This document shows positions 36,281 through 45,400 of a stretch of DNA of 64,000 nt, in pieces (positions within the stretch are counted from its first letter, which is position 1; every line of letters begins with the position of its first letter). The DNA is from Zhihengliuella halotolerans (lineage in GTDB: Bacteria > Actinomycetota > Actinomycetes > Actinomycetales > Micrococcaceae), in the NCBI RefSeq assembly GCF_004217565.1, contig NZ_SHLA01000001.1, positions 372,001-436,000 of the forward strand. The letters run 5' to 3'. The position numbers and the translations under genes are program-made. Under the pieces are notes generated by a model. That model had not been told where the DNA came from, made no database searches, and worked only from the letters and a program-made list of their open reading frames with translations.

Positions 36281-36637
36281 ATGATCGTCGGGGTCGGAGT
36301 CGACGTGGTCGAGGTCTCGCGCTTCAAGGCGCAGCTCGAGCGCACGCCGGCGCTGCTCGAGCGGCTGTTCGTCCCGGCTGAGCGCGAGTTGCCGCTGCGT
36401 TCGCTCGCGGCGCGGTTCGCCGCGAAGGAGGCCGTCGCCAAGGCGCTCGGTGCGCCCGCCGGGATGAACTGGCAGCACTGCCAGGTCGTCAAGGACGACG
36501 CCGGCGACCCGCACATCCTCATCGACGGCTCGGTGGCCGAGGCCGCCGCCGCCAAGGGTGTGCAGTACTGGCACCTTTCGATGAGCCACGACGGGGACCT
36601 GGCCACGGCCATGGTCGTGGCCGAACGGCTCCCGTGA
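36281..36637 (+). CDS. acpS: Holo-[acyl-carrier-protein] synthase
   Basis: Transfers 4'-phosphopantetheine from CoA to acyl carrier protein. 118 residues; metal-binding D8 in [14 protein letters not shown] and the second motif [13 protein letters not shown] are present. GAGGG precedes the ATG; the stop overlaps the nnr GTG, so the two are coupled. Confidence 0.96.
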   Translation: MIVGVGVDVVEVSRFKAQLERTPALLERLFVPAERELPLRSLAARFAAKEAVAKALGAPAGMNWQHCQVVKDDAGDPHILIDGSVAEAAAAKGVQYWHLSMSHDGDLATAMVVAERLP

Positions 36638-38151
36638 GGCCCGCCTACTCCGGCTCGGAGGTCAGAGCCGCCGAGCAGCCGCTGCTCGACGCCGGGCGCG
36701 GGCCCGAGCTCATGCGGCGCGCGGCCCGCGGCCTCGCACAGCACGTCATCGCCGTCCTGCAGGGAACCACACCGGTCTCCCAGCAGGGCGGCGTCGCCGT
36801 TTCCGGACGCCGGGCCTCGCGCGTGTACGGGGCGCGGGTGGGCGCGTACGTCGGACCGGGCAACAACGGGGGAGACGCGCTCTTCGCGTTGGCGCAGCTG
36901 CGCGGCCGGGGCGTTGACGCGATCGCGTTCACGACCCACGACCGCTGGCACGACGACGGAATGCGCGCTTTCCGCGCCGCCGGCGGTCGCGTCGTGCCTG
37001 CCGTGGACCGCGCAGCGGCCGCTGGGCTGCTGTTCACCCTCGACGTGTTGATCGACGCCGTGACGGGCACCGGCACCCGAGTGGGCGCCGCGCCGCGCCC
37101 CCTGGATCTCCCGGTGCCCCCGGCCGGCGTGCATGTCGTCGCGTGCGATCTGCCCTCGGGCGTCGACGCTGACACGGGTCGCGCCGAGCCCGGAGCGCTC
37201 GCCGCCGCCACGACCGTGACCTTCGGCGCGCTCAAGCGTGGGCTCGCCGTGGGGGAAGGGCGCTCGCTCGCCGGGGACGTCACGGTCGTGGACATCGGCC
37301 TCGGCCCGCACCTTCCGGGGCCGTCCGTGTGGCTGTGCGAGGGCCCCGCGCGGCTCGATCCGCCGGTCTGGAACGCACACAAGTATTCGCGCGGGGTCGT
37401 CGGCCTCGTCGCCGGCTCGGAGCAGTACCCGGGCGCCGCCGTTCTTGCCGCCCGGGCCGCCGTGAACGCCGGTATCGGCATGCTGGTCGTCGTCGCCCCG
37501 GAATCGGCGCCGACGATGCGGCGGATGATTCTCGAGGCGTGCCCCGAGGCCATCGTGGCGGCGCCGGGCGACGGGGTTTTCGACCGAGTAAGCGCCTGGG
37601 TGCTCGGCCCGGGCATCGGGGACGACGCCGACCAACGGCGCAGCGTCGAACGCGCGCTGTCCTCGGACCTGCCAGTCGTCGTCGACGCCAGCGCCCTGCC
37701 GTATCTGCCCGAGACGCCGCGAAGGGCCGCGACGGTCCTGACGCCCCACGCGGGCGAGCTCGCGTCGCTGCTGTCGGGGCGGGGGATACCGGTTTCGGCG
37801 TCGGACGTCTCCGGCGATCCGATCCGCTGGGCGTCCCGCGCGGCTGAGGAGCTGAGCTCCGTCGTAGTCCTGAAGGGCCCGACGACGGCGGTGGCCACGC
37901 CGGACGGCACGGTCCGGCTGGTGACAGGTGCGCCGTCCACGCTCGCGACCGCAGGCAGCGGTGACGTCCTCGCGGGGGTGACCGGTGCACTGTTGTCGCA
38001 GGCGGGCCAGGAAGCCGGGCCGGAGGCGGCCGCGGAGCGAGCGGAGGACGCCGTCGCCCTGCATGCGGCGGCTGCGCGGCAGCTCCCGGCCCACGGGTTC
38101 GGGGCGTCTGCACTGGCCGACTCAGTCGGCGAAGCGGACGATCGGCACTAA
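36634..38151 (+). CDS. nnr: Bifunctional NAD(P)H-hydrate epimerase/dehydratase
   Basis: Repairs damaged NAD(P)H hydrates. Residues 1-215 are the epimerase (YjeF N) domain ([33 protein letters not shown]); residues 235-500 the ADP-dependent dehydratase ([50 protein letters not shown]). 505 residues; GTG start overlaps acpS. In related genomes alr normally follows; here a 15-kb block intervenes. Confidence 0.94.
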   Translation: MRPAYSGSEVRAAEQPLLDAGRGPELMRRAARGLAQHVIAVLQGTTPVSQQGGVAVSGRRASRVYGARVGAYVGPGNNGGDALFALAQLRGRGVDAIAFTTHDRWHDDGMRAFRAAGGRVVPAVDRAAAAGLLFTLDVLIDAVTGTGTRVGAAPRPLDLPVPPAGVHVVACDLPSGVDADTGRAEPGALAAATTVTFGALKRGLAVGEGRSLAGDVTVVDIGLGPHLPGPSVWLCEGPARLDPPVWNAHKYSRGVVGLVAGSEQYPGAAVLAARAAVNAGIGMLVVVAPESAPTMRRMILEACPEAIVAAPGDGVFDRVSAWVLGPGIGDDADQRRSVERALSSDLPVVVDASALPYLPETPRRAATVLTPHAGELASLLSGRGIPVSASDVSGDPIRWASRAAEELSSVVVLKGPTTAVATPDGTVRLVTGAPSTLATAGSGDVLAGVTGALLSQAGQEAGPEAAAERAEDAVALHAAAARQLPAHGFGASALADSVGEADDRH

Positions 38152-38348
38152 CCAGTGGGGGGCGTGGCGTACGGGAACCGCTGCGGTCGGATCGCCAGGC
38201 CATATGCGCGAACCCGGCGGCACCACCCATGGCGGTGGCAGTCGCCCATGTGCCCATCACCGTGGACATGGCCGACTGGCCCCGGCATTTCCTACTTTCA
38301 CACGCAAGTCCGCAACGAGAACCAACCGAATTCAGACGCTGAACGACC

Positions 38349-38618
38349 TCAGTGAACGCTCGAATCCTGAGCCGTTTCTGCGATGTCGTCCGAAAAGGTC
38401 AACCCTCGATCCGCCAGCGCTGCACGCAGGATCCTGATCGCCTTGGGGCCAACACCGTGGACAGCGAGGAGCTCCCTCTCGGAGTGCTCACTGATCTTGG
38501 CGAGGCTATCGATGCCGGCCAGCAGTAATTCTCGCGGTGCGGTCTTCCCCAACTCATTCGGCAGGTCGCCGACAGGGCGCACGTCAGGCGTAGTCACAAA
38601 CTGTCCTAGAGGCCGCAA
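38349..38618 (-). CDS. Small helix-hairpin-helix DNA-binding-like protein
   Basis: 89 residues. Residues 20-75 (LPNELGKTAPRELLLAGIDS, then EHSERELLAVHGVGPKAIRILRAALADRG) form two helical turns around GVGPKA, the HhH signature also found in the RNA polymerase alpha C-terminal domain. Small stand-alone proteins of this kind are common in Arthrobacter-like genomes; function not established. The start is probably TTG 38618, which lies only 12 bases from the divergent transposase remnant, and could be shorter. Confidence 0.7.
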   Translation of the reverse strand: MRPLGQFVTTPDVRPVGDLPNELGKTAPRELLLAGIDSLAKISEHSERELLAVHGVGPKAIRILRAALADRGLTFSDDIAETAQDSSVH

Positions 38619-38629
38619 GTTGAGTCAAC

Positions 38630-38890
38630 ATGGACCCAGAATACAGAGTGCCAAAGACCAGTCCCACCGAGTTCCGTGACGACGTCGTGGGCGTCGCGCG
38701 CCATCGTGGGCTTGGAGCGACGATCGAGCAGATCGCGAAAGACTTCGGTGTCCACCCGATGACGCTGCAGAAGTGGCGGCGTGACCACGACCTGTCACCA
38801 ATCCTGACTGCAGTCCGATCCTGCCGGAAGCGACCAGTTGCCAAAGAGCTTGGCTCGGGTGGTGTTGCTGCGCCACGAGTGCGCCCATGA
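38630..38890 (+). pseudogene. Truncated IS3-type transposase OrfA remnant
   Basis: The first 50 residues (EFRDDVVGVARHRGLGATIE, then QIAKDFGVHPMTLQKWRR) are the helix-turn-helix of an IS3-family OrfA. After DHDLSP the sequence no longer matches a coiled-coil transposase, and no OrfB or DDE domain follows, so only a scar of the element remains. It marks the left part of the proposed island next to nnr. Confidence 0.75.
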
Positions 38891-38904
38891 GTGAGGTTTT
38901 GGGG

Positions 38905-38937
38905 GTCAGCCTCGCGGACTAAGTCCGCGAGGCTGAC
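38905..38937. repeat. 33-nt perfect palindrome
   Basis: GTCAGCCTCGCGGACT (38905-38920), A, AGTCCGCGAGGCTGAC (38922-38937): 16-bp stem with a 1-nt centre, 15 bases after the transposase remnant. It has no T-run. It may be a terminator, an insertion-element structure or a recombination site. Confidence 0.65.
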
Positions 38938-39326
38938 TGCGGCGAGAAGTTTGAGGCAACATCGCCGCCCGCAACGCATCCTGGACTGCAGGATTAACGC
39001 GCTGCGTCCCGGACTATTGGAACCTACTCTGGGAGGGCAAATTCAGGTTGTCCGGGAACTGTGCAACCCGCCCGGCGTTCGGATCTACCGGCGGGTAAGT
39101 ATCGTTATGGGAAGAATCAAAAATAACTGATGAATCCCGTGCGTCCAAAATTAAGAAGAGAATGATTCCACTTAAGCTGAGCGACCTCTACCTTGAGGTG
39201 TCAGGTGCTTGAATCGTACACCTAAAGAACGAGAATCGCTGCAAGTGATGTGCTCACGACAGGCCTGCCGCGCGGTTCGTTCGCGAAAGTACCCTATTTT
39301 ATCCAAAGATGGTCCAGTCAGCCAAA
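38938..39326. other. 389-base stretch without a recognisable gene
   Basis: Mixed GC content with an A-rich part near 39105-39135. I find no convincing reading frame, promoter or hairpin; it may be decayed insertion-element or island-border DNA. Confidence 0.4.
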
Positions 39327-39360
39327 GAGCGGCCCGCGGAAAACGAACAACGGGCCGCTC
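39327..39360 (-). terminator. Terminator of the Tat-exported protein gene
   Basis: GAGCGGCCCG (39327-39336) pairs perfectly with CGGGCCGCTC (39351-39360), 14-nt loop, downstream of the stop at 39392. Confidence 0.7.
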
Positions 39361-39391
39361 ACTCCAGCTCGGAGACCGAACCTGTTGAGTC

Positions 39392-40018
39392 TTAGCCGGC
39401 GGCCATGATTCCGGTGTGGTTGACCGTGCCCGCACCGAGAATAACGGTGCCTAGCGAAACCATATTGGTCACGTCCCAGCAGATGGTGACCGGGCAGCGG
39501 AGTTCCAGCAGGCTGGGGAGGCCGACGACGACCATGGTGAAGTCCACACACAGACGTGCCGGCGCGTTGCGGCCGTAAGGCGGGATGGCGTCGTTCGGGT
39601 AGTTCACTCCGGTGAAGAGGCCGTTGTAGTTGAACGCGCTGATCGCGCCGAACGTGCCGACGCCGGTGCCGAGACCGGCCGTGGACGTGTACTCGGACCC
39701 GTCGGTCATGGTGAGCGTGGCGTTGGTCATGATCGCCGTGTACACCGGCTGGAACAGGCTCAGGTCCGCACAGCTCTGCGTGCTGACGTTGAGGGCCGTC
39801 GTGATAGCCAGGGCACCCCTATTGTTGAGCACCACGGCTTGGGCGGTGAAGGCAGCACCGATGCCGGCGGAGAAGCACTCGGGGCAAACGGGCGGCTCGA
39901 CGGACGCGGCGGCGTGCGGTGCCGCGACGGCTGCGGCGAGCACGGGAAGGCTCCAGGCCGCGCCCTTGGTGATGGTACGGCGGTCGATGCCTTCGTTTGA
40001 GACGTCGTGGTTGTGCAT
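39392..40018 (-). CDS. Tat-signal exported protein of unknown function
   Basis: 208 residues. The N-terminus has a twin arginine at 13-14 (DRRTITKGAAW), a hydrophobic stretch (LPVLAAAVAAP) and an AAA-type cleavage region near residue 38, so it is exported folded. The mature part is Gly/Thr-rich and has six cysteines, including CPEC just after the signal and CPVTIC near the end, which could form disulphides. I do not recognise the family. ATG 40018 with AAGGGG upstream is chosen over an earlier frame start. Divergent to the response regulator, so the two may be linked in regulation. Confidence 0.75.
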   Translation of the reverse strand: MHNHDVSNEGIDRRTITKGAAWSLPVLAAAVAAPHAAASVEPPVCPECFSAGIGAAFTAQAVVLNNRGALAITTALNVSTQSCADLSLFQPVYTAIMTNATLTMTDGSEYTSTAGLGTGVGTFGAISAFNYNGLFTGVNYPNDAIPPYGRNAPARLCVDFTMVVVGLPSLLELRCPVTICWDVTNMVSLGTVILGAGTVNHTGIMAAG

Positions 40019-40251
40019 AGGAATGATCCCCTTGAGGTGACTAGGGCGGGAGTTCTTCCCGCTCTCCTCATTAGGGATCAGAAAAGGCGTCAGCAAGGCT
40101 GCATCGGAACCTGTTGGCGCGAAGAGCGTCAAGCCGGACGTAAATCGGCTGGCGTTCCAAAGTATTGATCAAGGTCCACTGAACTGAGCAGTTTGGGATA
40201 CCGTAATTGAAATGCAAAGCAATTCCCACCGCTTGCTAAAGATTCGGCAAT

Positions 40252-40269
40252 ATTCTCGAATCAGAGAAT
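40252..40269. promoter_or_regulatory. Inverted repeat ATTCTC-N6-GAGAAT
   Basis: Perfect 6-bp arms in the AT-rich gap between the divergent exported-protein and response-regulator genes, 33 bases before the regulator ATG. A second palindrome CTACTAGTAG (40289-40298) lies just before that ATG. Either could be an operator. Confidence 0.4.
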
Positions 40270-40301
40270 CACGTTCCGCGGCAATGAACTACTAGTAGGG
40301 C

Positions 40302-41177
40302 ATGAGGCAATATTTCCTAGGTCGCAGTGACGCGGCCGGCGAGGGGCACTTCGGCGTAGGTGCGCCACCGCGAGTGCGCATTCTGGTCGCGCTTGCTGAT
40401 GACGAGCTGCGAACCGCCCTACTGGACCTTGTCCAGGGCGAGAACTTTAGCAAGATTCAAGCGACGACCGGTCGGACTCTCGTGAACGTTGCGTCGAGAA
40501 CGCGTCCGTCATTGATCATCATGTCGAGCTCGTATCCGGACTTGCACGGTCAGAAGGCCATTCTGCGGCTACGACGGTTCACGAATGCGTACATCGTCGT
40601 CATTGACTTCTTCGCCGACGAGGACGGCCGGATTGCCCTGCTGCGGGCCGGGGCTGACCAGATCGTCGACGGACGCCTCGGCCACCATGAGCTGCGGGCG
40701 CGCGTGCGGTCGATGTTGCGGCGCCTGCGCTGGGTTCCGTCAGCGGTGGACGTTGTTGACGAAGAGGACGGGACCGCGACGACCGCTTCGGACCTTGACG
40801 ACGAAGGTGCCGACAGCGTCGCCGGGCCGCTCATTCTTGTCAGTGACGGTGTCGTCCTCGACGCGAGGAACCATCGCTGTTGGGTCAACGACGTCGAAGT
40901 GAGACTGAGTAATACGGAACATCGCCTGCTGTTGACCTTGATGTACGGGCATCCCGATGGCACCGGCAACCTGTTCACGCGGGGAGAGTTGTTGGCTGCC
41001 ACGTGCGGAGTGCGCACCGCCTCGGCGATGGATGACAAGGCGAACCGCAGCCTCGAAGTTCATATGGGAAACCTACGGAAAAAGCTTGGCGAGAACGTGA
41101 GGGATCCCAGGAGGATTCGTACTGTGCACGGTGTGGGTTATCACTGGATGAAGCCGGTCGAGTTGAAGAGGGATTGA
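40302..41177 (+). CDS. Atypical OmpR-type response regulator without phospho-acceptor Asp
   Basis: 291 residues: a receiver-like domain (about 25-140) and a C-terminal winged helix (about 185-285; VRLSNTEHRLLLTLMYGH, SLEVHMGNLRKKLGENV, IRTVHGVGYHWM), which binds DNA. The acidic pair D33-D34 is kept, but where the phosphorylated Asp should follow the third strand the sequence is LIIMSSSYPD (Ser75), and the conserved Lys is missing, so control by a kinase is unlikely. No histidine kinase gene is adjacent. Its place at the edge of the polysaccharide cluster suggests it regulates that cluster; inference only. Confidence 0.85.
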   Translation: MRQYFLGRSDAAGEGHFGVGAPPRVRILVALADDELRTALLDLVQGENFSKIQATTGRTLVNVASRTRPSLIIMSSSYPDLHGQKAILRLRRFTNAYIVVIDFFADEDGRIALLRAGADQIVDGRLGHHELRARVRSMLRRLRWVPSAVDVVDEEDGTATTASDLDDEGADSVAGPLILVSDGVVLDARNHRCWVNDVEVRLSNTEHRLLLTLMYGHPDGTGNLFTRGELLAATCGVRTASAMDDKANRSLEVHMGNLRKKLGENVRDPRRIRTVHGVGYHWMKPVELKRD

Positions 41178-41187
41178 TCAGAGACCT

Positions 41188-41242
41188 GACGACGAGTGAG
41201 GCCCGGCCCCTGCGGTGCAGGGGCCGGGCCTCACTCATCGTC
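41188..41242. terminator. Bidirectional terminator, 26-bp stem
   Basis: Arms 41188-41213 and 41217-41242 pair with one mismatch around a 3-nt loop, between the convergent response regulator and sugar transferase. The arm begins GACGACGAGTGAGG, sharing ACGACGAGTG with the terminators at 5172 and 8484. Confidence 0.85.
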
Positions 41243-41254
41243 TTCTCAACGAAT

Positions 41255-42745
41255 TTAGTAGGCGCCGCTCTTACCGAAGACCGCTTTGGCAGTCTTGAGC
41301 ATGATGATCAGGTCCTGTGTGAGCGACCAGTTCTCGACGTAGTAGAGGTCGAGCCGGACCGAATCGTCCCAGGAGAGATCGGAGCGGCCGCTGACCTGCC
41401 AGAGACCCGTGATCCCGGGAGTGACCATGAGGCGCCGGTGTACGTGCTCCTCGTAGGTCTCGACCTCGCTGGGAAGCGGTGGACGTGGACCGACAAGGCT
41501 CATCTCGCCGACCACGACGTTCCAAAGCTGCGGCAGCTCGTCAATGCTGTAGCGGCGCATGAAGGCGCCAAGCTTGGTGATGCGCGGGTCGTTCTTGAGC
41601 TTGAACAGGACGCCGTTGCCCTCGCTTTGGAGTTCTAGTTCGGCGAGCCGCGCCTCGGCGTCAACAACCATCGAGCGGAACTTGTGCATTCGGAACGGAT
41701 CGCCGTTCTTGCCGATGCGGCGTTGCTGGAAGAATACAGGTCCCGGGTCGTCGATCTTGATCAAGATGGCGACAACCAGCAGGACGGGGGAGAGCAAGAG
41801 GAGGCCGATGGAAGCGAAGACGATGTCGGAACAGCGCTTCGCCACACGCTTGATTCCTTCGAGTTGAGGAGTCGCCACATGGATGAGTGGCAGACCCGCA
41901 ACAGGCTGGGTGTGGATGCGTGGCCCAGCGATGTCGGTGAGGGCTGGGGCCATGATCATGGTGATCCCGCGAGCGTGAAGCTCCCAGCCGAGTTTGCGGA
42001 CGACGACGGGTGACAGGGCGGAACCGGCTGAGATGGCAACCGTATCGGCGCCGGAGCTTTCGAGCGCGCAGAGGATGGACTCTAAGGAGTTGCCCGTCCC
42101 GATAATTTCGACCCCAGACTCTGCAGCGTCGCGAAGTTCTGCACTTGGGATGACGCCACCTATGGGCAGGTATCCTGCACCTGGGTCGTCCGCGAGGCGG
42201 CTGGCAAGGTGCTGAACGGCGTCGAGTCCGCCGATGACAAGTACGCGTCGGTTGTACTTGCCGCTGCTTCGAGCAGTCCGGATCCGCTTGCGGAAGGCCC
42301 ATCTGCCGACGAGTAGTAGGAAGAGGCCGAGGGGCAGCGCGATGCCGACGTAGCCGCGTGCTGTCTCAGCTTGAACGGCGTAGGACACGATGGCCAGCAT
42401 CCCGAAGACGGATAGGGAGGCTGTTGTGACTCGTTTGTACTCGTCAAAGCCGGCGCCGAGGAATCGTACGTCGCGGGTGTTCCACGCGCCGAGGGAAAGC
42501 CACCAGATGGCACCGATGGCTACGCCGAGGGTCGAGTAGTCGACGTCTGTGAATGAGCGCGCAGACACCGGAACATCGGTCTCGGTACCGAACCTGAGCA
42601 CATGTGCAGCAATGATTGCCGTGGCAATCAGGATGAAATCGAGGATTGCGAGCTGCCGCTTGAGAGTACGTGACCAGCCGGTATTGAGCTCGAAACGTGG
42701 TTCCCCCAAGCGGTGACCCAGCTCCTCGTGAGGAAGGGACACCAT
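41255..42745 (-). CDS. Polyprenyl-phosphate sugar phosphotransferase (exopolysaccharide initiating enzyme)
   Basis: Starts repeat-unit assembly by moving a sugar-1-phosphate to undecaprenyl phosphate at the membrane. 496 residues: four N-terminal membrane segments, a nucleotide-binding-like middle domain (NRRVLVIGGLDAVQHLA), a further membrane segment (SDIVFASIGLLLLSPVLLVV) and the catalytic bacterial sugar-transferase domain (DDPGPVFFQQRRIGKNGDPF, DELPQLWNVVVGEMSLVGPR, TPGITGLWQVSGRSDL). AAGGTGG upstream of ATG. Last gene of the minus-strand cluster. Confidence 0.93.
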   Translation of the reverse strand: MVSLPHEELGHRLGEPRFELNTGWSRTLKRQLAILDFILIATAIIAAHVLRFGTETDVPVSARSFTDVDYSTLGVAIGAIWWLSLGAWNTRDVRFLGAGFDEYKRVTTASLSVFGMLAIVSYAVQAETARGYVGIALPLGLFLLLVGRWAFRKRIRTARSSGKYNRRVLVIGGLDAVQHLASRLADDPGAGYLPIGGVIPSAELRDAAESGVEIIGTGNSLESILCALESSGADTVAISAGSALSPVVVRKLGWELHARGITMIMAPALTDIAGPRIHTQPVAGLPLIHVATPQLEGIKRVAKRCSDIVFASIGLLLLSPVLLVVAILIKIDDPGPVFFQQRRIGKNGDPFRMHKFRSMVVDAEARLAELELQSEGNGVLFKLKNDPRITKLGAFMRRYSIDELPQLWNVVVGEMSLVGPRPPLPSEVETYEEHVHRRLMVTPGITGLWQVSGRSDLSWDDSVRLDLYYVENWSLTQDLIIMLKTAKAVFGKSGAY

Positions 42746-42852
42746 AAAACCACCTTCATAGACTTTTCGTTACAAAGTGTAGCAAAGCTTACAGTCTGAC
42801 ACTGGATTCTAACGTTTTCTCCTCTGCGTAACGACCATCTTGAGCTTTCGTT

Positions 42853-44124
42853 TCATTGGTGTGGTGAGGCTGTGTCGTCTAGCATCCTCGACGTTCGGCG
42901 GACGGAACGACCGAGGATGAATGCAAGAATTATGCTCAAGGCAATTTCCATAATCGCTAACGACATGAAAGCGCCATGAACATCGTAGAACCGTACCAAA
43001 GGGAAAAAGGCCGCGATTCCTACGAAAAGCGACAGAAGTGAATAACCTGCAACAGACTTAGTGCGACCTAGAAGACCGAGAGCCGAGTTCCCAACGACCA
43101 TGTTCGAGAACCAGCAGAACACAATAATGGAGAGTATCCCTGAGAGGGCGTAGTCGACGTCTATAGACCCGCCAGTCAAGAACTTGGCCAAGGGGGGAGT
43201 CGTGACAAAAACTAGTGAACTACCAATGAAACCCACAACCGCCCCCACCAGTGACCCACGTAGGGCCCGACTTTCAACATTGGCACCCCATTTTGGTAGT
43301 CGAGACTGTATTACCTGAAGGCAGGGAGTGGCTGCAGTATTCGACCAGCGGACAATTTTGTCAGATAGAGCCAGGAGGGGTGTTAGTGAAGACGAAATGA
43401 CTGTCGGTGCCATGAGGATCGGGACTGAGAGTCTAGCGGCTGCAATGAATCCGATGGAAAAGGCCCCGAAGCCTTGCCTCAACAGACTGGGGACTTCAAT
43501 TATGCGTTTGCGAAATCCAACACTTTGCCGATTATCGGACCGGCGATGAAGCCTGAAAATGACAGTGTTTCCGCCTAGAATGGCGAAGATGGCACCGATG
43601 ATGATCGCATAACCGAGGATTTGAGGCTCTGGCCAGATAAGCAGTGTAAGTGAACCCAAAAGCAGGGCGAACGCTCTTGGTGCCGCACTCCAGACGAAGA
43701 AGCCGCGTGAGTCGCCGATTGATATGAAGTACCAAGACGCCGTCAAGCCAACCATGGCTCCGCCAGCAGCTGCTGTAGTGAACAAGAAGTAATCAGCGAC
43801 ATCATAGCTGAATGTGACAATCAGAATACCGCCAAGGCAAGCGGCAAGAAGTACGGCACGGGGAGCCAGAGACTTTGTGAACTCTGCGAACCTTTCAGAT
43901 TCTTCGAGGGCTGCGGTTCGAGTAATCCCTACCGAGTTCCAAGACCAAGTCACAATGACACGGCAAACTTCACCAATGGCCTGGCCAAGGGCAAAACTTG
44001 CCCATCGTTCCGTACCGAGGACCGAAATTGTAATCGGAATCGATAAGAATGTTATCGCACTTAGGAGAACAGTTGATGCGCCGAAACTGGTTAGTTTACG
44101 GAGAAACAGCTTTCGTTCCGACAT
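42853..44124 (-). CDS. Polysaccharide flippase (Wzx/MATE-like membrane protein)
   Basis: 423 residues, about twelve hydrophobic segments with few charges, in the style of polysaccharide exporters (FGASTVLLSAITFLSIPITI, then RWASFALGQAIGEVCR). It would move the lipid-linked repeat unit across the membrane. The base composition is markedly AT-richer than the flanking genes (roughly half GC by eye) with many codons ending in A or T, a sign of transfer. Six bases separate it from the pyruvyltransferase gene. Confidence 0.8.
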   Translation of the reverse strand: MSERKLFLRKLTSFGASTVLLSAITFLSIPITISVLGTERWASFALGQAIGEVCRVIVTWSWNSVGITRTAALEESERFAEFTKSLAPRAVLLAACLGGILIVTFSYDVADYFLFTTAAAGGAMVGLTASWYFISIGDSRGFFVWSAAPRAFALLLGSLTLLIWPEPQILGYAIIIGAIFAILGGNTVIFRLHRRSDNRQSVGFRKRIIEVPSLLRQGFGAFSIGFIAAARLSVPILMAPTVISSSLTPLLALSDKIVRWSNTAATPCLQVIQSRLPKWGANVESRALRGSLVGAVVGFIGSSLVFVTTPPLAKFLTGGSIDVDYALSGILSIIVFCWFSNMVVGNSALGLLGRTKSVAGYSLLSLFVGIAAFFPLVRFYDVHGAFMSLAIMEIALSIILAFILGRSVRRTSRMLDDTASPHQ

Positions 44125-44129
44125 AATAT

Positions 44130-45398
44130 CTAGCCCAGCCCGGCGAAGTTCAACTTAGACATGGATTGAGCCGTTGCGACAGAATCACGCAAAGTGGCTT
44201 CTAGGTTAGACGCCTCGGATGTCCAAACTTCCATGGTCGCGGCTACCTCGTGTGCCACGCTGGCGTCTGGTGAAACGCAACCGATTTCGAGGCCCAACAA
44301 TTCGTAGAGGCCCTCGACTTTACCGCTCGTCGCGAGCGTGATTGCAGGCGTTCCCTTCGAGAACGATTGGATTGCGAGGTGCATTCTACCTGTGACAGTA
44401 AGATGTGCCGCTGAGGTGAGCCATCGGACCTGGGATGGGACGAGTCGTTCTGAGACAAGCAGGTCATCTTGCGAGCCGACCTCGTTGTAAATCTCTCGGC
44501 AAACACTGAGATCGTCATCCCAGTCGCGGATAACGTGTGGTAGAAAAACAACTCTATAGTCTACATTCTGCAGGTACCGGACGATTTTCTTGTATTCCTC
44601 GCGGAGGTCCTTGCGCCGAGCAATTAGTCCACTGCAATTGAGGATAACAAACTTCTCACCCTCGGCGCTGCGGCGGTGGACGTATTCCACGATGTCGACT
44701 GGCGGCTTTGATACGTTGACGCTTGTGAAGACAATATCCGAAACCAGTGAGGCGCGGACACCGTCTCGTAGCAGCCTCCGGTGCGACTCAGGATCTCTTG
44801 CAAAGACTGACACGAATTCAGAGGTCTTAGCCAGTCGCTGTGCCAAAGGTGGTGAGACTCGAGGTGGCCAACTGAATCCAAGGATTCGAGTATTTGCTCC
44901 CATAAAGGATGCTAGACGCATCAAAGATACGCGGGCATGAGAGGCAGAGGGATTTCCGCCGCCATCCATTGTATCGGCCCCAGGTAATACGACATTCTTC
45001 GCTTTGGCGGCCAAGACCGAGAACGCCAATACGTCTGGTATCCGCGCGACCGGAAGGCCGGAAATAGCGCGTGGAAGTACAACGACTGTGGTCTCTTCTC
45101 TCATTCCTTCGGGAATCAAGAGTGCGTCTGCAGAGTCCAATATTGCAGTCTTTGGACCAGAAATGTTGTCCAGGCAAGATTCGAACATTGCCTGGTCGCC
45201 AAGGTTGCCATGGCCCGAAGGCGCCAAGACAAGAGTAAAATCACGGTCCAGTGTTGGACTTGTTTTCGTACGCCTTTTTGCCAGTCTCGCTGTGAGCATG
45301 TCGCCGTCATGGAGCAACCGAGCGTAGAGCGGACTTGAAAGGACCCTCTTAGCCATGTTCTTGATCTGAGCCTTTATCTGTATGACTATGTTAGCCAC
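44130..45398 (-). CDS. Polysaccharide pyruvyltransferase-family protein
   Basis: 422 residues of the pyruvyltransferase/CsaB-like fold: VLAPSGHGNLGDQAMFESC near residue 56-74, VVLPGADTMDGGG, and the C-terminal VTGRMHLAIQSFSKGTPAI. It would add pyruvate ketals, or another modification, to the surface polymer. GTG start 2 bases after the nitroreductase gene stop, so the two are coupled. AT-richer than core genes. Confidence 0.87.
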   Translation of the reverse strand: MANIVIQIKAQIKNMAKRVLSSPLYARLLHDGDMLTARLAKRRTKTSPTLDRDFTLVLAPSGHGNLGDQAMFESCLDNISGPKTAILDSADALLIPEGMREETTVVVLPRAISGLPVARIPDVLAFSVLAAKAKNVVLPGADTMDGGGNPSASHARVSLMRLASFMGANTRILGFSWPPRVSPPLAQRLAKTSEFVSVFARDPESHRRLLRDGVRASLVSDIVFTSVNVSKPPVDIVEYVHRRSAEGEKFVILNCSGLIARRKDLREEYKKIVRYLQNVDYRVVFLPHVIRDWDDDLSVCREIYNEVGSQDDLLVSERLVPSQVRWLTSAAHLTVTGRMHLAIQSFSKGTPAITLATSGKVEGLYELLGLEIGCVSPDASVAHEVAATMEVWTSEASNLEATLRDSVATAQSMSKLNFAGLG

Positions 45399-45400
45399 AG

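Noticed and set aside
34382-36589. 735-residue frame antisense to glmS and acpS
   Set aside because: Shadow frame; glmS is unmistakable on the plus strand.
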